From Corynebacterium glyciniphilum AJ 3170 (lineage in GTDB: Bacteria; Actinomycetota; Actinomycetes; Mycobacteriales; Mycobacteriaceae): a stretch of 64,000 bases of DNA. How positions within the stretch are numbered: position 1 is the first letter of the stretch; the number at the start of each line of letters is the position of its first letter. Position numbers and translations under genes: made by a program. Shown here piece by piece: positions 54,952-64,000 of the stretch. Under the pieces are notes generated by a model. That model searched no databases. It worked only from the letters and a program-made list of their open reading frames with translations, and was not told the origin of the DNA. The stretch spans positions 124,001 through 188,000 of the forward strand of contig NZ_VDYZ01000004.1 of the NCBI RefSeq assembly GCF_007673095.1, written 5' to 3'.

Positions 54952-56478
54952 GTGACTGACAAGAACGAGGACTTCGGCGAAGCGACACTCAACGCCACCG
55001 GGCTGGATCTGCCGATCGATCTCACCGAGCCGGCGAACAGTGACGAGGATGCAGCCAAGCTCGCCCGCCCGGTCACCGCCGAGGACTTGGCGGCGTTGGC
55101 GGAGGTCGAAGCCGAACTCAATGAGCGGTGGCCCGAGACCAAGATCGACCCCACGCTGGACCGCATCCGCCGGCTCATGGACCTGCTCGGCAACCCGCAG
55201 CGGAACTACCAGGCCGTCCACGTCGCCGGAACCAACGGGAAGACGTCGGTCGTCTGCATGGTGGAGGCGCTTCTGCGCGCATTCCACCGGCGTACCGGGC
55301 GCACCACCAGCCCTCACCTGCAGCTGGCCACCGAACGTATCGCGATCGACGGCGTCCCACTGCACCCGGCGGATTACGTCCGTACCTGGAGGGAGATCGA
55401 ACCCTTCGTGGACATGGTCGACGCCCAGTCCGAGGCCGCCGGCGGGCCGCGGATGAGCAAGTTCGAGATCCTCGTGGCCATGGCCTACACCGCATTCGCC
55501 GACGCACCCGTCGACGTCGCTGTGGTGGAGGTCGGCATGGGGGGCCGTTGGGACGCCACCAACGTCATCGACGCCGATGTCGCTGTGGTCACCCCGGTCG
55601 GTCTCGACCACACCGACTACCTCGGCGACACTCTCGCCGAGATCGCCGGCGAGAAGGCCGGGATCATCAAGCAGCGCTGGGACGCCGACGACCTGCTCAC
55701 CCCTCCGGACAACGTCGCCGTCATCGCCGAGCAGGAACCCGAGGCACTCGAGGTGCTCCTGCGCCAGTCGGTCGAGGCTGATGCCTCGGTGGCCCGGGCA
55801 GGCAGTGAGTTCACCGTCGTGGAATCCACCGTCGCCGTCGGTGGCCAGACGCTCACCCTGAAAGGCCTCGGCGGGGTCTACAGCGATATCTTCCTGCCGC
55901 TGTCAGGGGAGCACCAGGCGCGGAACGCAGCCACCGCTCTGGCTGCGGTGGAAGCGTTCTTCGGTGCCGGTGCCGGTCGGATGCTCGACGAAGAGACCGT
56001 CCGGCGCGGTTTCGCGCAGGTGAGCTCACCAGGGCGTCTGGAACGTGTCCGGGCGACCCCGAGCGTGTTCATCGACGCCTCCCACAATCCCCACGGTGCC
56101 CGTGCGCTGGCCCAGGCCGTCGACCGGGACTTCTCCTTCCGTCGCCTGGTCGGCGTCGTCGGTGTACTCGGCGACAAGGACGCCCGTGGCATCCTCGCCG
56201 CGCTGGAGCCCGTGCTCGATGAAATCGTGGTCACCCAGAACACCTCGCCCCGTGCCGTCGATGTCGAGGACCTCGCAGAGTACGCGCGGGACGCCTTCGG
56301 TGAGGAACGTGTCCACGTCGCGCCGAATCTCCCCGGTGCCGTCGAACTCGCCGTGGAACTCGCCGAAGACGACGGCGGTTTCGGTGACAGCCAGGTCTCC
56401 GGGGCAGGTGTCCTGGTGACCGGTTCGGTCGTCACCGCCGGTGAGGCGAGGACCCTGTTCGGAAAGGACCCGGCATGA
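54952..56478 (+). CDS. folC: Bifunctional folylpolyglutamate/dihydrofolate synthase
   Basis: Mur-ligase-type enzyme of 508 residues that adds glutamate to folates and dihydropteroate. The P-loop is GTNGKTS (93-99); SPHLQLATERI and GGRWDATN are family motifs, and the C-terminal domain contains DASHNPHGARAL. A 55-residue acidic N-terminal extension is not part of the core fold. GTG start; ATGA overlap with the next gene. valS-folC-DUF4233 is a common actinobacterial order. Confidence 0.93.
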   Translation: MTDKNEDFGEATLNATGLDLPIDLTEPANSDEDAAKLARPVTAEDLAALAEVEAELNERWPETKIDPTLDRIRRLMDLLGNPQRNYQAVHVAGTNGKTSVVCMVEALLRAFHRRTGRTTSPHLQLATERIAIDGVPLHPADYVRTWREIEPFVDMVDAQSEAAGGPRMSKFEILVAMAYTAFADAPVDVAVVEVGMGGRWDATNVIDADVAVVTPVGLDHTDYLGDTLAEIAGEKAGIIKQRWDADDLLTPPDNVAVIAEQEPEALEVLLRQSVEADASVARAGSEFTVVESTVAVGGQTLTLKGLGGVYSDIFLPLSGEHQARNAATALAAVEAFFGAGAGRMLDEETVRRGFAQVSSPGRLERVRATPSVFIDASHNPHGARALAQAVDRDFSFRRLVGVVGVLGDKDARGILAALEPVLDEIVVTQNTSPRAVDVEDLAEYARDAFGEERVHVAPNLPGAVELAVELAEDDGGFGDSQVSGAGVLVTGSVVTAGEARTLFGKDPA

Positions 56479-57125
56479 CCACGGCAGCAACCGCGGCCCG
56501 GGTCGCACCGAAACGCGTCGCCCTCTACCTCGGGTCAGCTCACGGGGACAGCCCCGCCTACCGGGACATGACCGTCGCCGTCGTCCGGCACCTGGCGGCG
56601 AGCGGCCACTCACTGGTCTACGGCGGCGGCTCCGTCGGGCTGATGGGCGTCGCCGCGGACACCGCTCTGGACGAGGGAATGGACGTCCACGGCGTGATCA
56701 CCCGGCACCTGTACGACGGGGAGACCGGCCACACCGGGCTGACCAGCCTGGAGATCGTCGAGACCATGAACGAACGCAAGAACAGGATGGCCGAGACGGC
56801 GGACGCCATGGTCACCCTGCCCGGCGGTATCGGCACACTCGAGGAGTTCTTCGAGGTGTGGACCGCCCAGGTGCTCGGCATCCACCACAAGCCGGTGGCG
56901 TTGATGGATGTCGAGGGGTACTGGACCCCGCTCCTCGGCATGCTCGACCAGATGGTCTCCCGTGGTTTCTTCAACGCCGAGCACCGTGACGGGCTCATCC
57001 ACCTCACCGAGGTCTCCAGGCTGAGTGCCGCGTTGGACTCCTGGACCCCGGCTGCGGCAAAGTGGTCGCAGAAGAAGATTCATACGACCACCGGTGCGAT
57101 GACCGGCGAAACGAGGATGCCGTGA
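56475..57125 (+). CDS. LOG-family protein (cytokinin riboside monophosphate phosphoribohydrolase type)
   Basis: 216 residues, TIGR00730/LOG family. GGGSVGLMG (51-59) and the catalytic PGGIGTLEE (116-124) are present, so it is likely to release bases from nucleoside 5'-monophosphates. Overlaps folC upstream and DUF4233 downstream, an uncommon insertion between these two that suggests co-expression. Confidence 0.88.
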   Translation: MTTAATAARVAPKRVALYLGSAHGDSPAYRDMTVAVVRHLAASGHSLVYGGGSVGLMGVAADTALDEGMDVHGVITRHLYDGETGHTGLTSLEIVETMNERKNRMAETADAMVTLPGGIGTLEEFFEVWTAQVLGIHHKPVALMDVEGYWTPLLGMLDQMVSRGFFNAEHRDGLIHLTEVSRLSAALDSWTPAAAKWSQKKIHTTTGAMTGETRMP

Positions 57126-57553
57126 GCGACAACACCACCCCTCTGGGGCCCGCGCACGAGATGCAGGTCGACCCGTTCAAGGGGTTGAAGGGCATGATGG
57201 CCGGGATCATGCTCATGGAGGCGATCACCGTGCTGCTGGTGCTCGCGGTCGTCGGTGTCGTCGACGACGGGGCGCACGCCACCGTGTTCAACATGACCTA
57301 CGTCGCCGTGCTCGGCGTGGCGATGGTGGTGGCGTCGTTCCTCCAGTTTCGTCCGTGGGCGGACAAGATGAACATCGGTTTGCAGGTCTTCGCGGTACTC
57401 GGGGTGTTCGTGCACCCCACGATGCTCTTCGTGGCGATCCTGTTCATCCTCGCGTGGTGGTACACCTACCATCTCCGCGCGAACGTGAAGAGCCGGATGG
57501 ACAGAGGCCTGCTGCCCGCGCAGCACTACTACGTCGAGGAAGACCGCGACTGA
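57122..57553 (+). CDS. DUF4233 membrane protein
   Basis: 143 residues with four hydrophobic helices (about 22-42, 52-72, 80-98 and 100-118). The family is found next to folC in actinobacteria and its function is unknown. GTG 57122 overlaps the upstream stop (GTGA); the frame is open slightly further up. Confidence 0.85.
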   Translation: MSDNTTPLGPAHEMQVDPFKGLKGMMAGIMLMEAITVLLVLAVVGVVDDGAHATVFNMTYVAVLGVAMVVASFLQFRPWADKMNIGLQVFAVLGVFVHPTMLFVAILFILAWWYTYHLRANVKSRMDRGLLPAQHYYVEEDRD

Positions 57554-57582
57554 CGGGGTCTGGCCGGCGGACCGTCGCGGTC
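57542..57582. terminator. Bidirectional hairpin between DUF4233 and GNAT genes
   Basis: Perfect 9-bp arms GACCGCGAC (57542-57550) and GTCGCGGTC (57574-57582) overlap both stop codons of the convergent genes; an inner GGTC/GACC extends the structure. Confidence 0.55.
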
Positions 57583-57937
57583 AGGATTCGCCGGCGTGCT
57601 CGAGCACGTACTCATCGGTCTCCGGCGTGGGGGAGGAGACCGGGCCGTCGTACCCGTTGCGCTCGATCCACGCGGCGACGAACTGGCAGGACGGGACGAC
57701 CGTGAGGCCGTGGGACTTCGTGTCCGCCAGTGCTTCGCGCACCAGGATGCTGCCCAGGCCACGTCCGGCGAAGTCGTCCCCGACGATCGTGTGGTGGAAG
57801 ATGCGCTCTGACCCGTGGTCGACGAAGTATGCTGCGCCAGCGCGGGTGTCGTCCGCGAGGTAGATCGCATAGGCGTTCCCTTTCGACGTCAACCGGACGG
57901 TGACGGAGTCGCCGTTCCTGTCGGTCAGTTCACCCAT
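57581..57937 (-). CDS. Small GNAT-type N-acetyltransferase (YjdJ-like)
   Basis: 118 residues from ATG 57937, which has GAAGGAGAG upstream; an open frame to 57973 is not needed. The acetyl-CoA loop reads VGDDFAGRGLGSILVREAL, followed by VVPSCQFVAAWIERN, typical of the short YjdJ-type acetyltransferases. The target is unknown; such proteins are monocistronic and poorly studied. Confidence 0.85.
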   Translation of the reverse strand: MGELTDRNGDSVTVRLTSKGNAYAIYLADDTRAGAAYFVDHGSERIFHHTIVGDDFAGRGLGSILVREALADTKSHGLTVVPSCQFVAAWIERNGYDGPVSSPTPETDEYVLEHAGES

Positions 57938-58045
57938 GATGTCTCTCCTTCTCCCGTGTGCACGCCGTGGCACCGTAGTGTGGTCATGTCATTCCAGGGT
58001 CAAACCTATCAGGGAAACGTCGACGCTGCGGGTACGATTTCCCCG

Positions 58046-58723
58046 ATGAATACCTACCGCCGCGGGGAACGGGCCCTCGCCATGTGTCTCGCCGCCGTCG
58101 CCGGGTACGCCGACTCCATCGGATTCATGTTCTACGGTGGTGTCTTCCTGTCCTTCATGTCGGGGAACAGCACCCGTATGGCGGTGTCCATCGTGGAGGA
58201 TGACAGTGAACTGATGTGGCTGGCGGGACGCTGCATCGTGTTGTTCATGGTCGGGGTGATGTGCGGTGCGCTGGTCCATCGCGTCGTGACCCGCCGGTGG
58301 GGGCGGTACCGCGCCAGGGAGGCCGTTCTTGTCGCCGTCTCCCTGCTCTTCCTCGCGTCGTCGCTGTCACTGGCGTCAGGGGCCGAGGTACTGGCGGTGA
58401 TGCTGTTGTCCGTCGGGATCGGTGCGATGAACTCGGTCTTCGAACGGGACGGCGAGGTCAGCATCGCGCTGACCTACGTGACCGGCACACTGGTGAAGGC
58501 GGGGCAACGATTCGTGGACTCCTTCTTCGGCGGACGGGTGTCGGCCTGGGTGTATCCGCTGATCATGGCACTGTGTCTGTCCGCAGGGGCGATCGTCGGC
58601 GCCGTGGTCTTCTTCCATCTCGGTCTGCTGGCGGTGTACCCGTTGACGGGGTTCCTGGTGGTCGTGACGGTGACCAACCAGGTGGTGCGTGACCGGCGTC
58701 GGCGCCGGGGGTTGCCTCTTTAA
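58046..58723 (+). CDS. DUF1275 (YoaK-type) membrane protein
   Basis: 225 residues with six hydrophobic segments. [23 protein letters not shown] is the DUF1275 signature. ATG 58046 follows a -10-like TACGAT (58033-58038) and may be leaderless; ATG 57986 would add 20 residues. A transport or stress role is assumed for the family but not shown. Confidence 0.82.
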   Translation: MNTYRRGERALAMCLAAVAGYADSIGFMFYGGVFLSFMSGNSTRMAVSIVEDDSELMWLAGRCIVLFMVGVMCGALVHRVVTRRWGRYRAREAVLVAVSLLFLASSLSLASGAEVLAVMLLSVGIGAMNSVFERDGEVSIALTYVTGTLVKAGQRFVDSFFGGRVSAWVYPLIMALCLSAGAIVGAVVFFHLGLLAVYPLTGFLVVVTVTNQVVRDRRRRRGLPL

Positions 58724-58757
58724 CTTCTGTTCAACCGCGTTCTGTAGGCTGACACGC

Positions 58758-59168
58758 ATGACTGAACGCACTCTCATCCTCATCAAGCCGGACGGTGTCT
58801 CCCGTGGCCTCGTCGGCGAGATCATCGCCCGCATCGAGCGTAAGGGCCTCACCCTCTCCGCCCTGGACCTGCGTGTCGCTGACCGCGAAACCGCCGAGAA
58901 GCACTACGCCGAGCACTCCGACAAGCCGTTCTTCGGTGACCTGGTCGACTTCGTCACCTCTGCACCGATGATCGCCGGCATCGTCGAGGGTGAGCGCGCG
59001 ATCGACGCATGGCGTCAGCTCGCAGGCGGCACCGACCCGGTCTCCAAGGCCACCCCGGGTTCGATCCGTGGCGACTTCGCGACCTCGGTCGGCGAGAATG
59101 TCGTCCACGGCTCGGATTCGCCGGAGTCCGCTGAGCGCGAGATCGGCATCTGGTTCCCGAACCTCTGA
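58758..59168 (+). CDS. ndk: Nucleoside diphosphate kinase
   Basis: 136 residues. The phosphorylated His117 is in [16 protein letters not shown], and [18 protein letters not shown] is the standard N-terminus. ATG 58758 lies 7 bases after TAGGCT (58745-58750), a likely -10, so the leader is short. Ends in a strong terminator. Confidence 0.95.
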   Translation: MTERTLILIKPDGVSRGLVGEIIARIERKGLTLSALDLRVADRETAEKHYAEHSDKPFFGDLVDFVTSAPMIAGIVEGERAIDAWRQLAGGTDPVSKATPGSIRGDFATSVGENVVHGSDSPESAEREIGIWFPNL

Positions 59169-59180
59169 TCCCCGCACGAG

Positions 59181-59222
59181 CTCCCCGCCACGACCCCGCG
59201 ACGGTCGGGGCGGGGAGTTTTC
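59181..59222 (+). terminator. Rho-independent terminator of ndk
   Basis: Stem of 15 bp with one mismatch (59181-59195 and 59203-59217, arm CTCCCCGCC...) followed by TTTTCGTCG. Confidence 0.88.
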
Positions 59223-59258
59223 GTCGTCGTGACCCGGGGGGACGACTCAGACCACGAC

Positions 59259-60044
59259 TCAGGCTGTGGCGCTGACCGAGCCGTGCACCAACGCGTCGCG
59301 TCCTTCCCCGGTCAACGTGATCCACTCGACGACGGTGGTGGCGTCCTTTCTCTCGCGCAGGACGACGGCCAGGTGGCGTGCGGTCAGTGACCGCAGCGCG
59401 GCGTCCACCGAACCGTTCTGTATCAGCGGTGCGGCGAGGTCGGTGAGGACGTCGCGGCGTACCTGACGTCCCCCGGGGACAGCCTGCGCGGCATAGAGGG
59501 TGGATGCGACGGCGTCGGTGTCGTCGGCCGGGGTCCAGTCAGGTTCGGTGGTGAAGACCTGCGACAGGGGGACGTAGTCGGCGGGGTGCGCGCCCTCCAG
59601 CACGAAGGCACGCCAGAAACAGACCAGAACGATGACGGTGACTGCGGCGGCGTAGACCCACCCCACGGTGGCGGAGTTGATCAACTGGCCGATCCACATC
59701 AGGGCGTAGAGGCCCGGGACAGCGAATGACGCCAGGGTGCGTAGCTTCTTGTTCGGGCTGCGTGGCTCCTCCACGGTGCCCCCGAGTTCAGAGGCGGTCC
59801 GGTCATCGGCGCGCATCGGGGCGTACTCGTTCTTCCGCATCCCCTGTGCCCGTAGCGAGAACCCCAGGTACACCGCGGCGACCAGCAGCACCGGGGTGGC
59901 GATGAAGAGTGTCCACGGGCCGGCCACCGGTGATGAGGACGCTCCCACGAAGCTGGAGACCAGGACGGCCGCCAGGATGCGCCCGGGCAACGCCGGGGTG
60001 ACGGAAGCGTGGATCTGTTGGAGGACACGGAATTCCTGGGTCAT
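59259..60044 (-). CDS. Membrane protein of unknown function
   Basis: 261 residues from ATG 60044; GTG 60053 is an alternative. Two hydrophobic pairs (about 15-60 and 100-145) are followed by a C-terminal soluble region of about 110 residues (VRRDVLTDLAAPLIQNGSVD, LTGEGRDALVHG) that reads like a winged-helix fold. I do not recognise the family. The start region lies in a 14-bp direct repeat (CATATAAGACAC at 60042-60053 and 60056-60067), which may be a promoter duplication. Confidence 0.6.
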   Translation of the reverse strand: MTQEFRVLQQIHASVTPALPGRILAAVLVSSFVGASSSPVAGPWTLFIATPVLLVAAVYLGFSLRAQGMRKNEYAPMRADDRTASELGGTVEEPRSPNKKLRTLASFAVPGLYALMWIGQLINSATVGWVYAAAVTVIVLVCFWRAFVLEGAHPADYVPLSQVFTTEPDWTPADDTDAVASTLYAAQAVPGGRQVRRDVLTDLAAPLIQNGSVDAALRSLTARHLAVVLRERKDATTVVEWITLTGEGRDALVHGSVSATA

Positions 60045-60434
60045 ATAAGACACCTCATATAAGACACGTTAACCGGCGGAGGCGGCCGCCAACGCGCACG
60101 GGGTGTGGCGGGGACGGCGTCGTCAGGGCGGTGTGCAACAATGAGGGGGGACACGTGCAGCACCCGCCTTCAGGAACCTGGACATCGTCGATCCGTCGCG
60201 GTGTGCTCCGAATGTCCGAAAGTTTTTAAGGCACAACTTGTGCAGACAACATCGAATATATATGCCACGGCGAGAGTAACGCCGGGACACGGCGGACATT
60301 GTGTGGCTGCGACCTGATCGGATCGATCACAGCGCCCGTTGTCCTTCAGGGAAACTGCCACCGTACCGACGAGGGCGTCCGTGAGAGGGACGATCACATC
60401 CGTATCCTGCCCGTGGCACCGTTGAGGAGACAGT
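60045..60434 (+). other. Gap and long rne leader
   Basis: 390 bases without a supported gene. GCACAAC-TTGTGC (60231-60243) is a small palindrome directly before an AT-rich stretch with TATATAT (60257-60263), the likely rne promoter. That leaves a 5' leader of about 160 bases, which could serve RNase E autoregulation as in other bacteria. A short + strand frame from 60105 has no family resemblance. Confidence 0.45.
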
Positions 60435-63400
60435 ATGGCGAACACCAGCCAGGAACTTGCCGCGGCAGCGGCAGGAGTGAAGAGTGATGAGCTGGGGGAG
60501 AAGGTCCGCGTCCATGCGCTCGCAAAGGCGTTGGGAATCCCCAGTGCACAGATGATCACCGTGCTGGGGGAGCACGGTGTGGAGAACAAGCGTGCCGCGT
60601 CGACTGTGACGAGGGCGGACGTGGAGCGTGTGCTCGGCGAGATCATCGCGGCCGGGAAGCCGGCGAAGGCTCCGGCGAAGAAGGCCCCGGCGAAGAAGCG
60701 AGCCTCGAGGAAGACCGCGACGAAGAAGGCAACCGGGACGGCGACGATGAGGCCTGCCGAGCCGGAACCCGAGGCTGCGCCGGTGGCTGAACCCCAGGCA
60801 GTCAATGAACCCGAGACCGTCGGCGACCCGGAGGCTGCGCAGCAGTCGGCCCCGACGCGTCGTCGTGGAGGGCGTTCCGGCAAGGTCACCCGCAAGGCAT
60901 CGGCCCCCGTGTCTCCTGTCGAGCCTATCGAGCCCGCGGCAGAGCCGACACGGCAGCCCGCCACCGCCACGCCGGCGACGGACACCGTTGAACCGACTGG
61001 ACCGGCTGAGTCGGCAGAGACGCCCCAGGAGAAGAGCGCGGGGTCGGCGTCGCGTCGCCGCCGCCGTCGGCGCGTGAGCCGTCCCGCCGCCCAGGAGACC
61101 CCGGCGGAGAACGTGGTGCAGGAGCCGGCACCGAAGAACCAGGTACCGAAGGAGCCGGTGGCAGAGACACCCCGTCCGGTGGTGCGACGCCGCATTGTCC
61201 GCCGCGTGGGATCCCGGAGTGCCGCGGCAGGTGCGGAGGAACTGCGCCGGGAACGTCAGCGGGAGGCGGCCGCCGAGTCGCGCTCAAACGGGAGCAACCA
61301 GGGCGAAGCCCCTGCAGACGACAACAACGAGACCAGCGGCGACGCAACGACGTCCTCGCGCCGTCGTCGCGGGAGCCGCGGCCGGGGCCGTGGGCGTGGC
61401 GACCAGGGCGACCAGAACGGCGGCGGCAACTCCGCCGTCACTGAACCGACATCTGCCCATGCAGCGGAACACACGGCGGATACGTCCCAGGAGCCTGACA
61501 AGGCTGCGGAAGAGCAGACACCCGTCGTCGATGAACCGGTGAAGCTCAAGGGGTCCACCCGGCTGGAGTCCAAGCGCCGGTGGCGTCAGGAGCAGGGAAA
61601 CGAGAAGCACCGGGCAGTCACCCGTGCGGAGTTCATCGCCCGACGCGAGAACATCTTCCGTTCCATGGTCGTCCGTGACGCGCGGCGGCAGGACGGCGAC
61701 GGGTGGACCACCCAGGTCGGGGTCGTCGAGGACGGTCTGCTCGTCGAGCATTTCGTCACCAGCGACGACCAGCAGTCCACCATCGGGAACATCTACCTCG
61801 GACGCGTCCAGAATGTGCTGTCCAGCATGGAGGCCGCGTTCGTCGACATCGGGACCGGTCGTAATGCCGTCCTGTACGCCAGCGAGGTCGACTGGCGCTC
61901 CGAGCATGTGCGGGGTCGTTCCCGCCGGATCGAATCGGCGCTGAAACAGGGCGACCAGGTTCTGGTCCAGGTCATCAAGGAACCCCTGGGACACAAGGGC
62001 GCACGGTTGACCAACCGCGTGAGTTTCGCGGGCCGCTACCTGGTCTACGTCCCCGGTGGCCGGACCCAGGGCATCTCCCGGAAGCTGCCGGAAGCTGAGC
62101 GTAAGCGGCTGAAGTCGATCCTGCAGCGTGTCGTCCCCGAGGACGGAGGCACGATCATCCGTACCGCCGCAGAGGGTGTCAGCGAGGAGAAGATCGCCGA
62201 GGATGTCGACCGTCTCCACCGTCGCTGGCTCGACATCATCGAGAAGGAGAAGACGGAACGGGCCAAGAAGGGCGCGACGCCGGTCACCATGTACGAGGAG
62301 CCGAACCTCCTGGTGAAGGTCGTCCGGGACATGTTCAACGAGGACTTCAATGAACTGGTCGTCGATGGCCGCAGGTCCTGGCAGCGGGTCCGTGACTACG
62401 TGCACCGCATGGCACCTGATCTCGAGAGCCGTGTGGTCAAGTGGAATCCGGAGGAACACGGCGGGGACGACGCCTTCGCCGCCTACGAGCTCGACGCCCA
62501 GCTTGCTAATGCGCTGAGCCGGAAGATCTGGCTGCCCTCCGGTGGCTACCTGATCATCGACAAGACCGAGGCGATGACGGTCATCGACGTGAACACGGGA
62601 AGTTTCGTGGGGTCCGGCGGCAACCTCGAGGAGACGGTCACCAAGAACAACCTGGAGGCCGCCGAGGAGATCGTCCGGCAGATGCGGTTGCGCGACATCG
62701 GCGGAATGATCGTCGTCGATTTCGTGGACATGGTTCTCGAGGAGAACCGTGACCTGCTGCTGCGACGACTCACCGAGTTCCTCGCCGCTGACCGCACCCG
62801 CCACAAGGTCTCGGAGGTGACGAGCCTCGGGCTGGTGCAGATGACTCGGAAACGGCTCGGCGCCGGGCTGGTGGAGACCTATTCCACCGAGTGTGAGGCG
62901 TGCCAGGGACGTGGCATCATCCTCCACGAGGATCCCGTGCAGCACGACGACGCCGACGATCACCAGGAGCGTCGTGACCACGGCGGTCGTGAGGGGCTCA
63001 AACAGGCCCGACACGAGCAGGAGATCCGTAAGCGTTACGAGGACAGTGCGATCGAGGATGCTCCCGCACCGGCGCAGGAGGACGTGCAGTCCACCGCCAC
63101 GGTGGCCACGACAGTGCATGCTGCGGCACAGGAGCATGCCGGACACCGTTCGGACGATGTCCATGACATCGTCGCCCATGCGCTGAGCCGTGCCGGTGAG
63201 GAAGATCCGGATGAACCGACGGGTGCTGACTACGTCGCGGACGAGACCCCCGACACCGAGGACTCCGACGGTGCGACGGAGGCATTGCTGCGGGACATCG
63301 TCCAGCAGGAGCCAGCTGAGACGGCAGAGACGGTAGAGGCCAGCGCTGAGGCCGGCCCCGCCGAGGCCGACGTCGAGACCACCAGGCGCAAGGATCGTCG

Positions 63401-63776
63401 TGGACGCCGGGTCGTCCGCCGCGTCACCCCGGCAGCCGAGCGACCGGAGGTCGAGGAGCGGGCGCAGGAGGTGCCGCAGGCGGAACATGCTGCTGAGGCC
63501 CCTGCCGCCGACTTCGAGTCGGCGAAGGCTGAGTTCGAGCGCTCGCCCCGTCGTCGGCGACGGGTCCGCGGGAATTCCCGGTCGGACCGTGAGCCACGGC
63601 CCGAGGATTACAGTCTCGGTCGCCATGACTCACGGCAGCAGGGCTCACGGCAGCAGGACGCGACGCAGCAGGCAGAGGAGCCGGCTGACAGCTCCGCCCA
63701 GGCGGCGACGGCTCCGGTGCCGCGGGTGCGGTCCGACCGTCGCGGACGGCGACGGGTCGTGCGCAGCGCACGGTGA
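60435..63776 (+). CDS. rne: Ribonuclease E/G
   Basis: Endoribonuclease of mRNA decay and rRNA processing, 1113 residues. An N-terminal IF2_N-like domain (13-75, KVRVHALAKALGIPSAQMI) is followed by a long basic/acidic disordered region, an S1-containing catalytic core (about 400-830) with the metal motif VIDVNTG (Asp718) and VDFVDMV, a zinc-link CEACQGRG (Cys820, Cys823), and a disordered acidic/Arg-rich C-terminal tail. The ATG has GAGGAG upstream. rplU-rpmA is normally next, in line with the promoter downstream. Confidence 0.95.
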   Translation: MANTSQELAAAAAGVKSDELGEKVRVHALAKALGIPSAQMITVLGEHGVENKRAASTVTRADVERVLGEIIAAGKPAKAPAKKAPAKKRASRKTATKKATGTATMRPAEPEPEAAPVAEPQAVNEPETVGDPEAAQQSAPTRRRGGRSGKVTRKASAPVSPVEPIEPAAEPTRQPATATPATDTVEPTGPAESAETPQEKSAGSASRRRRRRRVSRPAAQETPAENVVQEPAPKNQVPKEPVAETPRPVVRRRIVRRVGSRSAAAGAEELRRERQREAAAESRSNGSNQGEAPADDNNETSGDATTSSRRRRGSRGRGRGRGDQGDQNGGGNSAVTEPTSAHAAEHTADTSQEPDKAAEEQTPVVDEPVKLKGSTRLESKRRWRQEQGNEKHRAVTRAEFIARRENIFRSMVVRDARRQDGDGWTTQVGVVEDGLLVEHFVTSDDQQSTIGNIYLGRVQNVLSSMEAAFVDIGTGRNAVLYASEVDWRSEHVRGRSRRIESALKQGDQVLVQVIKEPLGHKGARLTNRVSFAGRYLVYVPGGRTQGISRKLPEAERKRLKSILQRVVPEDGGTIIRTAAEGVSEEKIAEDVDRLHRRWLDIIEKEKTERAKKGATPVTMYEEPNLLVKVVRDMFNEDFNELVVDGRRSWQRVRDYVHRMAPDLESRVVKWNPEEHGGDDAFAAYELDAQLANALSRKIWLPSGGYLIIDKTEAMTVIDVNTGSFVGSGGNLEETVTKNNLEAAEEIVRQMRLRDIGGMIVVDFVDMVLEENRDLLLRRLTEFLAADRTRHKVSEVTSLGLVQMTRKRLGAGLVETYSTECEACQGRGIILHEDPVQHDDADDHQERRDHGGREGLKQARHEQEIRKRYEDSAIEDAPAPAQEDVQSTATVATTVHAAAQEHAGHRSDDVHDIVAHALSRAGEEDPDEPTGADYVADETPDTEDSDGATEALLRDIVQQEPAETAETVEASAEAGPAEADVETTRRKDRRGRRVVRRVTPAAERPEVEERAQEVPQAEHAAEAPAADFESAKAEFERSPRRRRRVRGNSRSDREPRPEDYSLGRHDSRQQGSRQQDATQQAEEPADSSAQAATAPVPRVRSDRRGRRRVVRSAR

Positions 63777-63820
63777 ATCACCGGCGTGTCGTTCCCGCCC
63801 CGGGAGAAGCTGCGGAGATT

Positions 63821-63848
63821 TTGTTTTCCCGGGGTAGGGCGGTAGCCT
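63821..63848 (+). promoter_or_regulatory. Probable rplU-rpmA promoter and leader
   Basis: -35-like TTGTTT (63821-63826) and -10-like TAGCCT (63843-63848) are 16 bases apart. An inverted repeat CCCCGGGA/TCCCGGGG (63798-63805 and 63827-63834) overlaps, which may end rne transcription. The next ~150 bases to the window edge contain no rplU start that I can identify; GGTTTC-TGTCT-GAAACC is a small hairpin in this leader. Confidence 0.5.
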
Positions 63849-64000
63849 TGCATCGTCGCTGTTCGACCGTTGGTCGATCGTGTCCGTCGGTTTCTGTCTG
63901 AAACCGCGGTCGCGCCGCATGTCCGGCGCAGGCTCGTCCACGTCGAACGCAGTGAAATAAGCAATGAAGTCCAGTCAGATTGCCTTTTCAGGCCGCGCCC

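Noticed and set aside
63964..64000. ATG at the right edge as start of rplU
   Set aside because: The following codons (MKSSQIAFSGR) do not look like ribosomal protein L21; too short to judge.

Overview
The window is chromosomal DNA of a high-GC actinomycete, most likely a Corynebacterium. Evidence: paired clpP1/clpP2 behind a ClgR-type box, folC followed by a LOG-family gene and a DUF4233 gene, an IF2_N-domain RNase E, a C. glutamicum-type malate dehydrogenase, and Qsu and Pca proteins that closely resemble those I remember from C. glutamicum. No tRNA, rRNA, CRISPR array or transposase was seen.

Layout. 1-2.7 kb: 3' part of tig, then clpP1-clpP2. 2.8-12.8 kb (+ strand): a compact catabolic operon pcaH-pcaG-pcaB-pcaC-pobA-pcaK-transporter-qsuB-qsuD, mostly with overlapping start and stop codons, turning 4-hydroxybenzoate and quinate/shikimate into protocatechuate and then into the beta-ketoadipate pathway. 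12.9-26.1 kb (- strand): pcaR-pcaF-pcaD, then a second IclR regulator, then a tight six-gene run (MHS transporter, Gfo/Idh dehydrogenase, metal-dependent TIM-barrel enzyme, KstD-like flavin desaturase, LctP permease, pcaO). 26.2-29.6 kb (+): pcaI-pcaJ and a second KstD-like desaturase. The middle block looks like a hydroaromatic-acid module set into a pca locus; an oxidation, dehydration and desaturation sequence ending in 4-hydroxybenzoate or protocatechuate is my inference. The two desaturase transcription units share a duplicated iclR 3' end, operator and -10 region.

29.7-39.3 kb: housekeeping and metabolic genes (purU, clpX, a TetR-like regulator, mdh, an esterase, a Rho_N-like small protein, an NCS2 permease fused to an OHCU-decarboxylase-like domain, and an aldehyde dehydrogenase). 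39.4-52.1 kb: an accessory region with a broken metallophosphoesterase, a DUF4143 ATPase and a probable anti-phage module: SNF2-type helicase with DUF3883-like end, DUF1156 DNA methylase, DUF499 ATPase with an HEPN-like N-terminus, and a divergent XRE regulator. The same 18-bp palindrome lies over both module promoters. The centre of the methylase gene is strikingly AT-rich.

52.1-64 kb: core genome again: valS-folC-LOG-DUF4233, a small GNAT protein, a DUF1275 membrane protein, ndk, an unknown membrane protein, rne, and the promoter/leader expected for the rplU-rpmA operon at the right edge.
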